From JBFONV01 sp040779335 (GTDB taxonomy: Bacteria; Pseudomonadota; Gammaproteobacteria; Enterobacterales; Alteromonadaceae), in the NCBI GenBank assembly GCA_040779335.1, contig JBFONV010000001.1:992001-1056000 (forward strand): 64,000 nt of DNA. Reading direction: 5' to 3'. A program made the position numbers and the translations under genes. Below are positions 7,713 to 14,908 of the stretch, piece after piece (the first letter of the stretch is position 1; each line of letters begins with the position of its first letter). Below the pieces are notes generated by a model. It made no database searches. It was not told the DNA's origin and saw only the letters and a program-made list of their open reading frames with translations.

Positions 7713-8591
7713 ATGAAATTTTCTTTAGGGCCAAGTTTGTTTTTTTGGCCAAAACAACAAGTAGAAGCTTTTTATCAGGCAGCAAAAGACTCTAGTGCCG
7801 ATATTATATATCTGGGGGAAACTGTGTGCTCCAAGCGCCGTGAATTACGCACAAATGAATGGCTGGCGCTTGCCAAAGATGTTGCCAGTAGTGGTAAACA
7901 AGTGGTGCTTTCTACCATGGCGTTACTTGAAGCACCTGCTGAAATACAGGTATTGCGTAAGTTGTGTGATAACGGTGATTTATTGGTTGAAGCCAATGAT
8001 TTAAGCGCCGTACAAATTATGCGTGAGCTAAAACTGCCATTTGTTATCGGGCCTGCTATCAACTGTTACAATCTTGCCACACTTAAAGTTTTGCTTAAGC
8101 AGGGGATGATCCGCTGGACTATGCCTTTAGAGCTGTCTGGGGATTGGCTTAAAACTATGCTACAACAGGCGGAGCAAGAACATATTCGTGACAAATTTGA
8201 GTGTGAAGTGTTCTCATGGGGCTATATGCCATTGGCATATTCTGCGCGATGTTTTACCGCTCGTTCTGAGAATCGTCCAAAAGACGACTGCCAATATTGC
8301 TGTATTAACTATCCCACAGGACGTCAAATGAATAGCCGGGAAGGTGAGCGTATTTTCGTGCTAAATGGCATTCAAACCATGTCAGGCTATCAATATAATT
8401 TAGTTAATGAAGTGCCCGATATGGCAAAGATGGGTGTTGATGTTGCCCGCATCAGTGCCGACGGTAAAGATGCATTTGCGCAATTAGATAAGTTTAGGCA
8501 ACAATTGGTTAATGCTGACAAATACTCTTTAGATGGTGTTGAACAATGTAATGGCTATTGGCATAAAATTTCCGGTATGTCAGTCGCTTAG
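7713..8591 (+). CDS. ubiV: O2-independent ubiquinone hydroxylation protein UbiV
   Basis: A 292-aa U32-family partner of UbiU. Begins MKFSLGPSLFFWPKQ, with Cys39 in YLGETVCSKRRELR at the position of an iron-sulfur ligand of the E. coli protein. The other three Cys ligands lie in SARCFTARSENRPKDDCQYC. CAGGAAG upstream is a good ribosome site. It is co-directional with ubiU. The window also encodes the O2-dependent hydroxylase UbiF, so both aerobic and anaerobic ring hydroxylation routes are present. Confidence 0.95.
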   Translation: MKFSLGPSLFFWPKQQVEAFYQAAKDSSADIIYLGETVCSKRRELRTNEWLALAKDVASSGKQVVLSTMALLEAPAEIQVLRKLCDNGDLLVEANDLSAVQIMRELKLPFVIGPAINCYNLATLKVLLKQGMIRWTMPLELSGDWLKTMLQQAEQEHIRDKFECEVFSWGYMPLAYSARCFTARSENRPKDDCQYCCINYPTGRQMNSREGERIFVLNGIQTMSGYQYNLVNEVPDMAKMGVDVARISADGKDAFAQLDKFRQQLVNADKYSLDGVEQCNGYWHKISGMSVA

Positions 8592-8632
8592 TAAAAGTAT
8601 AATTTTTAGACGCATCGTTAAGTGAATTAATA

Positions 8633-9157
8633 TTAATCCATAAACTCGAGTTTTTTTAATACGTAGCGCTGCGCTAAGTTAGCACCTGCTCGATAACCTA
8701 TATAAACAATAAGCAACCAAACAAAACCGTTTGATATATGAATAATATCAGGCCAATAGGAAAACCAAAGCGCGGCTTTAACCATATTGATGAGCGAATC
8801 AACGATCATATTTATTAAGCTGTTGAGAGTGAATAAGTTGATAAAGTCTTGAAGGCCACTCGCGTGAATGAGAAAGTTAACGATTTGCTCAACCTCTATA
8901 TAAATAAAGGTGAGCAATGCCATTAAACCATAAAATCCACCGCCAAAAGTAAGCCATTTAGAATGAAGAAACAGTAATGCTTTTTTATTTTTTTTAGAGA
9001 GCTTCTTATCGGCGTGGTCTTTTTCTTGAAAGGCTTTCCTAATTGAGATATCAGGTGATAAATAGCCTTTATAATAGGCATAATAAACCATTAAAAAAGT
9101 GAAAACCCCAATTGGAACGCCAGCGTAAAGGATTGCTTTGATAACTTCGGTGATCAT
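8633..9157 (-). CDS. membrane protein of unknown function
   Basis: A 174-aa protein with about three hydrophobic segments: residues 7-28 (ILYAGVPIGVFTFLMVYYAY), ~72-95 (FYGLMALLTFIYIEVEQIV) and ~145-165 (FVWLLIVYIGYRAG). Between the first two is a charged cytoplasmic stretch, EKDHADKKLSKKNKKALLF. I do not recognise the family. It converges with ubiV with only 41 bases between stops. A neighbouring unknown protein follows on the same strand 114 bases upstream, but no shared function can be claimed. Confidence 0.7.
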   Translation of the reverse strand: MITEVIKAILYAGVPIGVFTFLMVYYAYYKGYLSPDISIRKAFQEKDHADKKLSKKNKKALLFLHSKWLTFGGGFYGLMALLTFIYIEVEQIVNFLIHASGLQDFINLFTLNSLINMIVDSLINMVKAALWFSYWPDIIHISNGFVWLLIVYIGYRAGANLAQRYVLKKLEFMD

Positions 9158-9271
9158 AGCGGGAATACCACTAAGCTGTATTTAATTGCCATTTATTATT
9201 CCGTTATCATTTTATATTTTAATCGCTACGCTACTTTGTTTGAAATCTTACATGCATACCTGAAAGTTACT

Positions 9272-9685
9272 TTACAGCGGAAACAGTTTTTGTTGCTTTG
9301 CTATAAGGTTCAATACTTTAAGTAGCTTCGCTTGGATATAGCTTGCTAGTATTTTTTCCTGCTCACTTAACAAGTTCAGCTCGGCATCAGTGATCGCAAT
9401 AATACAGGTTATGTGTAAATCGCTTTCATTAAAATAGTTAAACACATCATCAGCAAAGGTATGCAAAGTGCCTTGGTGCGTTTGCGTGCGCTGATGGTCG
9501 AAGCCCTCAGGCGTTTCTAGGTACAAATGGATCGATAAAATATTATCTTCATCGCCATACCAGCCAGCCGTTAGGGTCTGAAAATTAAATTGTGCTTCAA
9601 GCTTATTACATACCGATTTGATTTTTGTGTATCTATCGATAAGTTCGTTATGTGGACGGATAACGATCGGCAGTTCTTCAGTCAT
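9272..9685 (-). CDS. hypothetical soluble protein
   Basis: A 137-aa acidic protein with no signal peptide or membrane segment. It starts MTEELPIVIRPHNELIDRYT and ends in a helical stretch, EQEKILASYIQAKLLKVLNLI. His-rich and Asp-rich turns (FDHQRTQTHQGTLHTFADD) stand in the middle. I recognise no family. The codon use resembles its neighbours, so it is likely real. There is no clear ribosome site at the ATG. It diverges from rsuA. Confidence 0.6.
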   Translation of the reverse strand: MTEELPIVIRPHNELIDRYTKIKSVCNKLEAQFNFQTLTAGWYGDEDNILSIHLYLETPEGFDHQRTQTHQGTLHTFADDVFNYFNESDLHITCIIAITDAELNLLSEQEKILASYIQAKLLKVLNLIAKQQKLFPL

Positions 9686-9909
9686 GTCATTTTAATAACA
9701 GTAAATGTTAAAGATAGACATTATCGTTTTTCTATTAATAATCAAGCGATAATTATTAAATAAGCAGGCAGACTTAAACGATATATTGTCGATTTATAAA
9801 TGATATTGCGAGTGGGGGGATTAATTAAATCCTTTTCACAAAGATAGTATTTTGCGGCGTGACTTGGGATAATAACCCTTGTTGTTTTTATCTATTATTA
9901 TTTGTAGCT

Positions 9910-10602
9910 ATGCGTCTTGATAAATTTATTTGTAAAAGTACTGAGCTCACCCGAACGGAAGCCAAAAAATTATTAAAAATGGGTAAGGTTAGAGTTAATG
10001 GTGAAATCATTAAAGACCCTGCCACTCAAGTACATGAAAATAATCAAATAACGGTAGACGGGCAGATTCTTAATGCAAGAACTTCTCGCTATATATTACT
10101 GCATAAGCCTGCTGATACTATTTGCTCTAATGTTGATGAAATCTATCCATCGGTTTTGCATTTTATTGATGTAGATAAAGCGTTTGATCTGCACATTGCT
10201 GGTCGACTTGATGCCGATACTACCGGTCTAGTATTGATCACTGACGATGGTCGTTGGTCGCATAATATTATTTCTCCGAAAAAGCATTGTCGAAAAACCT
10301 ATCGAGTATGGCTAAGAGATGATATTGCCCCAAATGTCATCACAAAGTTTGAGCTCGGCGTGCAGTTACAAGGAGAAAAATCTCTGACTAAGCCGGCAGA
10401 GTTGGTGATCGTTCAGCAAAAAGAAGTACTACTGACGATTACCGAAGGGAAGTACCATCAGGTAAAAAGAATGTTTGCTGCTGTAGGCAACCGAGTAGTG
10501 GGGCTGCATCGAGAGCAAATAGGCGGTATTAAATTAGATGATAGCCTTGCGCCGGGTCAGTGGAGGTATTTAACTGAAGATGAAGTGATACTATTTAGTT
10601 AA
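9910..10602 (+). CDS. rsuA: 16S rRNA pseudouridine(516) synthase
   Basis: A 230-aa RsuA-family enzyme. The S4 RNA-binding domain comes first (MRLDKFICKSTELTRTEAKK .. GKVRVNGEII), then the catalytic domain with AGRLDADTTGLVLITDDG, where the Asp of GRLDxxTxGL is the nucleophile. KCRKTYRVWL-like and GKYHQVKRMFAAVGN motifs follow. The length is that of RsuA rather than RluB/RluE. The ATG at 9910 is chosen because the S4 domain starts there; an in-frame GTG at 9859 would add 17 unrelated residues. Confidence 0.92.
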   Translation: MRLDKFICKSTELTRTEAKKLLKMGKVRVNGEIIKDPATQVHENNQITVDGQILNARTSRYILLHKPADTICSNVDEIYPSVLHFIDVDKAFDLHIAGRLDADTTGLVLITDDGRWSHNIISPKKHCRKTYRVWLRDDIAPNVITKFELGVQLQGEKSLTKPAELVIVQQKEVLLTITEGKYHQVKRMFAAVGNRVVGLHREQIGGIKLDDSLAPGQWRYLTEDEVILFS

Positions 10603-10646
10603 ACACAGTCAATGAGTATATGCTCTGGTTAGGCTATCAACAGATC

Positions 10647-11129
10647 CTAGTTTTCTGGCTTATTATTTTCGCTAGTATTTTTAGCTGTTTCTAATGGACT
10701 TCCTTTATCAAAAATCACTTTCCAGTCGCCTTTTCCGTTCGAGCGCCAAATAGAATTAAAACGGGCAACCTTTACACCATTGTTAATAAAAACATACCCC
10801 GTACTTAAGGCTAAACGGCCAGATGCCAATACTTCGACTTGATCAGGCTCCCACGAAAAAGGGGCGTTGGCACCATTAAAGTACTTGCTCCACAACGAGA
10901 ATACTTGTTCTTTACCTTTTAAAGCTTCAGGTCCATTAAAGAAAATAGCTTCGTCATCGACAAAAGTTTTAAACGCAGCAAAATCACGATCACGCATACT
11001 CGCAGCAAAGGCTCGCTCTGCGGCAAAAACTTGCTGTTGCGCATTAATAAGAGTGCTTGGCGCATTGTTAACTGCGCAGCCAAACATAAATATCAGGGTA
11101 AATAATAACGGGATAGCTTTAATTTTCAT
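10647..11129 (-). CDS. lipoprotein with SnoaL/DUF4440-like (NTF2) fold
   Basis: A 160-aa protein. The signal sequence ends FMFGC at residue 18, a lipobox-like site. The mature part (QQVFAAERAFAASMRDRDFAAFKTFVDDEAIFF) is the usual start of DUF4440/SnoaL-like NTF2-fold domains, and continues FNGPEALKGKEQVFSLWSKYF and WKVIFDKGSP. No catalytic role can be assigned. GGAG precedes the ATG. It is the last gene of the frmA-fghA operon, 14 bases after the tautomerase gene. Confidence 0.78.
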   Translation of the reverse strand: MKIKAIPLLFTLIFMFGCAVNNAPSTLINAQQQVFAAERAFAASMRDRDFAAFKTFVDDEAIFFNGPEALKGKEQVFSLWSKYFNGANAPFSWEPDQVEVLASGRLALSTGYVFINNGVKVARFNSIWRSNGKGDWKVIFDKGSPLETAKNTSENNKPEN

Positions 11130-11143
11130 GCTTGGCGCTCCAA

Positions 11144-11476
11144 TTAAGCTTTCACAATTTTAGCGTAAGATTCATTTTCTATTTGCACAATTTCAACTGT
11201 TAACGATATTGCCTTTAACCCAACTTTTTCAATTGCTTGTAATATTAATTGGGCGAGTTGTTTACGTTGCTCTATGTTACGACCAGATAATATTTTCGCG
11301 GTGACATGAACAAAGCTTTGCGGTAATTCTCCTGATTGATAATGTTGGTAGGCAATGGTTCTGGTTTTGATGTCGTCTGGCTGAAAAAGTGCAGACTCGA
11401 GTGAGCCTTGATAGACAGCGTCAATTAATGGTTTGGGAGCCAAATCATTAGAATGTTCAATAATACAATGTGGCAC
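11144..11476 (-). CDS. 5-carboxymethyl-2-hydroxymuconate isomerase-like tautomerase
   Basis: A 110-aa protein. With the GTG start at 11476 the product begins Met-Pro-His-Cys-Ile-Ile-Glu-His, so Pro becomes the N-terminus after Met removal. N-terminal Pro is the catalytic base of the tautomerase superfamily to which CHMI (HpaF) belongs. AAGGAG lies six bases upstream of that GTG; a TTG two codons earlier would bury the Pro. The rest (FVHVTAKILSGRNIEQRKQL) matches CHMI. No homoprotocatechuate genes are in the window, so the real substrate is unknown. Confidence 0.8.
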   Translation of the reverse strand: MPHCIIEHSNDLAPKPLIDAVYQGSLESALFQPDDIKTRTIAYQHYQSGELPQSFVHVTAKILSGRNIEQRKQLAQLILQAIEKVGLKAISLTVEIVQIENESYAKIVKA

Positions 11477-11502
11477 AGCCAACTCCTTGTTAATGTTTTA
11501 AT

Positions 11503-11910
11503 TTATGACTTAACGGCTTTTAGTTCTACGGTATTACCAGCAAGATCTTTGATGTAGATGGAACGTCCCATGCCTTGGGCACCATATCGTTCTTGAAATT
11601 CGCTCAATTCAACGCCGTGCTTGATTAAATAAGTTTGCAGTTCTTGCTCGTCAACCGCAGCTATTTGCAAACAGAAGTGGTCAACATTATTACCTAATGT
11701 TTCTGGTGGCGGACCACCTACTTTGCCTAATTGAGCATTAACATCAACTATGTCTATCAAAGAATTTCCTGCTCTTAGTTGTGTTAACCCAAGTTCATCT
11801 GAAGTCGTTCGTTCAAGTTTGCATCCAAGCACGTTGCAATAAAAATCGCTCAGTTCTTGCGGCTTTTCGGTGCGTAAAACAATGTGATCGATAACGATGG
11901 GGGTGATCAT
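11503..11910 (-). CDS. VOC (glyoxalase/dioxygenase fold) family protein
   Basis: A 135-aa protein with paired beta-alpha-beta-beta-beta modules: IDHIVLRTEKPQELSDFYCN (metal His at ~9) and VDHFCLQIAAVDEQELQTYL (second His), with YIKDLAGNTVELK carrying the usual C-terminal Glu ligand. It resembles glyoxalase I or lactoylglutathione-lyase-like proteins of one VOC repeat pair. The substrate is unknown. GGAG lies upstream. It sits inside the frmA operon between the EthD and CHMI-like genes, suggesting a detoxification role, which is inference. Confidence 0.85.
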   Translation of the reverse strand: MITPIVIDHIVLRTEKPQELSDFYCNVLGCKLERTTSDELGLTQLRAGNSLIDIVDVNAQLGKVGGPPPETLGNNVDHFCLQIAAVDEQELQTYLIKHGVELSEFQERYGAQGMGRSIYIKDLAGNTVELKAVKS

Positions 11911-11935
11911 GTTTTTAACTCCTTATCCGCTTAGA

Positions 11936-12274
11936 TCAACAAATAGCTTCTTCGCTAGTAATAAAGAACACGGTTTGTGCCATGTCGGCAAATTTACTTT
12001 CATCGGGGTGAACATTTTCTAGATAGTCAGGATCGCTAAAAAAGGCATCTTTGTCTGCAATCGAGTTAAACCAAAGCTCTGCGGTGCCATCGAATGACAC
12101 GTCACCTTGCTGATATTCGCTTGGCAGGGTAATACATTGCACGTACTTTTTAACGTATTTTGCTGTGGCGGTGCTGTTTTTAACTAGACTTGCATGCTGA
12201 TTTCGCCAATGAGATTGAAAATCTTCTACGCTCATGTCTGCTCGTTTTTTTACTGCGACTATTAATTTAATCAT
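11936..12274 (-). CDS. EthD domain protein
   Basis: A 112-aa dimeric alpha-beta barrel type protein, starting MIKLIVAVKKRADMSVEDFQ and then HWRNQHASLVK. The F-x-x-HW-x-x-H motif is diagnostic of EthD. The end shows DPDYLENVHPDESKF, also typical. EthD proteins accompany oxidation pathways for ethers and aromatic compounds; their catalytic role is poorly defined. A strong AAGGGAAGG site precedes the ATG. It is part of the six-gene frmA operon. Confidence 0.85.
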   Translation of the reverse strand: MIKLIVAVKKRADMSVEDFQSHWRNQHASLVKNSTATAKYVKKYVQCITLPSEYQQGDVSFDGTAELWFNSIADKDAFFSDPDYLENVHPDESKFADMAQTVFFITSEEAIC

Positions 12275-12343
12275 GATACCTTCCCTTTAATGCAGTCATT
12301 ATTATTAATGTAGTCCTGTAATTAGCCAGAACTACATAATTTG

Positions 12344-13189
12344 TTATTTTGTTATCCCTAAATATTTAGCATGAAATTCAAGGTGTTGCTCAATAAAAGT
12401 CGCAATGAAGTAATAACTATGATCATATCCTTGTTCAAGATGATAGGAGAGTGGATAGTGACTTTTTTGGGCTGCCGATAATAGCGCTTGTGGTTGCAGT
12501 TGTTCGGTTAAAAAATCATCACTATCACCTTGGCTGACCAAAGCGGGTAGATGACTTTCTTCATGACTATTTTGCATTAAAATACTAGCATCGTATTGTG
12601 CCCAACTATCAACATTTCCCCCTAAATATGCACTAAATGCTTTTTTACCCCAAGGGACATTTACAGGATTACAAATAGGGCTAAAAGCGCTTACCGAACA
12701 ATATTTTTCTGGATTTTTAAGGGCGATAGTGAGCGCGCCGTGTCCACCCATCGAATGACCCGAAATAGACGCTTTATCATTTACGGGAAAGTTGGTCTGG
12801 ATCAGTGATGGCAGCTCTTTGACGACATAATCATACATTTGATAATGAGCCTGCCATGGTGCTTGGGTAGCGTTGAGATAAAATCCCGCGCCTTTGCCTA
12901 AATCGTAGCCATCGTCATCGGCGACATCTTCGCCTCTAGGGCTAGTATCTGGCGCGACTATCGCAATGCCTAACATTGCGGCCATGCGCTGGGCACCGGC
13001 TTTATGGGTAAAGTTTTCATCGCTACAGGTTAAACCCGAAAGCCAGTAAAGTACCGGCACTTTGTTTTGTTCACTGGCTTGTGGCGGCAAATAAATAGCG
13101 AATCGCATAGTGCCATTAACCGTGCTTGATTGGTGCTGGTATTGTTGTTGAACACCAGCAAACATTTTATGACTTGAGATTAATTCCAC
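12344..13189 (-). CDS. fghA: S-formylglutathione hydrolase
   Basis: A 281-aa esterase D family enzyme that hydrolyses S-formylglutathione to formate and glutathione. The nucleophile elbow is GHSMGGHGAL (Ser ~145), with YWLSGLTCSDENFTHKAGA near residue 52, and Asp and His in SQGDSDDFL and GYDHSYYF. GTG at 13189 is chosen: it gives MELISSHK, the usual FghA start, with AGGT upstream. An in-frame TTG at 13210 would overlap the frmA stop. It follows frmA by 10 bases. Confidence 0.95.
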   Translation of the reverse strand: MELISSHKMFAGVQQQYQHQSSTVNGTMRFAIYLPPQASEQNKVPVLYWLSGLTCSDENFTHKAGAQRMAAMLGIAIVAPDTSPRGEDVADDDGYDLGKGAGFYLNATQAPWQAHYQMYDYVVKELPSLIQTNFPVNDKASISGHSMGGHGALTIALKNPEKYCSVSAFSPICNPVNVPWGKKAFSAYLGGNVDSWAQYDASILMQNSHEESHLPALVSQGDSDDFLTEQLQPQALLSAAQKSHYPLSYHLEQGYDHSYYFIATFIEQHLEFHAKYLGITK

Positions 13190-13199
13190 GACATTGTAC

Positions 13200-14330
13200 C
13201 TATTTATCAAAATGTATTACTGAACGAATACTTTTTCCCGCGTGCATCAGTTCAAATGCCTCGTTAATGTCTGCTAATGGCATCGTGTGGGTAATAAAAT
13301 CATCAAGCTTAAATTCGCCATTTAAGTAACGTTCTACGTAATCTGGTAACTCCGAGCGACCCTTAACTCCGCCAAACGCTGTGCCTCGCCATACTCGACC
13401 TGTTACTAATTGAAATGGGCGTGTAGATATTTCTTGTCCTGCGCCGGCAACGCCAATAATGACTGATTCTCCCCAGCCTTTATGACAGCATTCCAGCGCT
13501 GAGCGCATCACATTAACATTGCCAATACATTCAAAAGAGTAATCAACACCGCCATCGGTAAGTTCAACAATGACATCTTGAATAGGGCGATCATAATCTT
13601 GAGGATTAATACAGTCGGTGGCACCAAGCTTTTTCGCCAGTTCAAATTTACTGGTGTTGATGTCTATAGCAATAATTCTGCTGGCTTTAGCCATGGTTGC
13701 ACCGATAACCGCCGACAAACCAATACCACCCAAACCAAAAATTGCCACGGTCGCACCTGCTTCAACTTTAGCGGTATTCATTACCGCTCCCATACCTGTT
13801 GTAACACCACAACCAAGTAAACAAACTTCTTCAAGAGGCGCTTTTTTATTGACTTTAGCAAGGGATATTTCGGGTAAAACGGTATATTCAGAAAAGGTCG
13901 AACAGCCCATGTAATGGTAAATAGGTTTACCATCTTTATAAAAACGTGTGGTGCCGTCTGGCATTAAACCTTTGCCTTGGGTTTCACGAATTTTTTGACA
14001 TAAGTTGGTTTTACCCGACAAACAAAATTTGCACTCGCCACATTCGGGAGTGTACAAAGGAATAACGTGATCGCCGACACTGACACTGGTGACACCTTCA
14101 CCGACTTGTTCAACAATGCCGCCGCCTTCGTGGCCTAATATACAGGGAAATATGCCTTCAGGATCTTCGCCCGATAAGGTAAATGCATCGGTATGGCATA
14201 CGCCAGAAGCAATTATTTTGACTAACACTTCGCCTTTTTGTGGTGGCATCACATCAATTTCTTCAATACTTAATGGTTGGTTAGGGCCCCAAGCTATGGC
14301 AGCTTTGGATTTGATGAAAGTACTGGTCAT
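13200..14330 (-). CDS. frmA: S-(hydroxymethyl)glutathione dehydrogenase / class III alcohol dehydrogenase
   Basis: A 376-aa zinc alcohol dehydrogenase that oxidises the formaldehyde-glutathione adduct with NAD. Seen are GVCHTDAFTLSGEDPEG (catalytic-zinc Cys), LGHEGGGIVEQVG (His), the structural zinc cluster CGECKFCLSGKTNLC, and the Rossmann motif FGLGGIGLSAVIGA. TRPFQLVTGR.WRGTAFGG is characteristic of class III enzymes. AGGAAG lies upstream. First gene of a minus-strand run: frmA, fghA, EthD, VOC, CHMI-like, NTF2-like. No FrmR- or LysR-type regulator is adjacent. Confidence 0.96.
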   Translation of the reverse strand: MTSTFIKSKAAIAWGPNQPLSIEEIDVMPPQKGEVLVKIIASGVCHTDAFTLSGEDPEGIFPCILGHEGGGIVEQVGEGVTSVSVGDHVIPLYTPECGECKFCLSGKTNLCQKIRETQGKGLMPDGTTRFYKDGKPIYHYMGCSTFSEYTVLPEISLAKVNKKAPLEEVCLLGCGVTTGMGAVMNTAKVEAGATVAIFGLGGIGLSAVIGATMAKASRIIAIDINTSKFELAKKLGATDCINPQDYDRPIQDVIVELTDGGVDYSFECIGNVNVMRSALECCHKGWGESVIIGVAGAGQEISTRPFQLVTGRVWRGTAFGGVKGRSELPDYVERYLNGEFKLDDFITHTMPLADINEAFELMHAGKSIRSVIHFDK

Positions 14331-14540
14331 GATATCTTCCTAATTCTTGGTAAAATGCATTGATTATTCTAGTGATTATTTAAGCACAACTGCGCATGTA
14401 ATACCGTAATAATATTGTGTTTTTTTATTCGTTAAGTGAAATGTGCATGCCTAAAGTCACAGTCTGGTGAAAGAGCAATTTCCCACAGCTTGTTATCTAT
14501 TATACAACTGGTAATTTATTCATCCGCTCTATAGTATGTT

Positions 14541-14726
14541 GTCAAAGCAATGGCGATGGGCGCAGACGTGTGTATGATTGGCCGTGCATGGGCTTATACG
14601 TTGCCGGCCCAAAGAGAAAAAGGAGTTATTGATATGCTAACGAATATGAAAAATGAAATGCGCGTCGCAATAACGTTAACTGGAGTGACTCAAATCAGTG
14701 AGCTTAATAAAAACATAATACGTTAA
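14541..14726 (+). pseudogene. lldD: C-terminal remnant of FMN-dependent L-lactate dehydrogenase
   Basis: A 61-codon frame without a start, preceded in frame by TAG at 14532-14534. It reads VKAMAMGADVCMIGRAWAYT then GVIDMLTNMKNEMRVAITLT and ends at TAA. ALGAD..xxGRA.xYALA.. and ExxVAMTLTG are the C-terminal FMN/phosphate-binding signatures of LldD-type alpha-hydroxy-acid oxidases. Full proteins are about 380 aa, so over 80 percent is missing. The tail sequence is well preserved, which suggests a recent deletion. It lies between frmA and a chemoreceptor gene, with a hairpin shortly downstream. Confidence 0.8.
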
Positions 14727-14748
14727 CACCGAAATAATGCTCCAGTAG

Positions 14749-14769
14749 GCAATATGCAGGCCATATTGC
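14749..14769 (+). terminator. hairpin after the lldD remnant
   Basis: GCAATATG and CATATTGC form an 8-bp stem with a 5-base loop, followed by TTAT. It starts 22 bases after the remnant's stop and probably was its terminator. The remaining bases of the 14331-14908 gap show no other gene. Confidence 0.4.
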
Positions 14770-14908
14770 TTATGTAACTAGTTGGTTACTATCAACTGTA
14801 CTATTATTGAACTGTAACCTTTTAGAAAATATATTACTGCACTACTTGTAAATAGAATGCAAAATTGAATAACATAGCCGCTGGTCGGATCTTTAATAAA
14901 GGCAAAAG

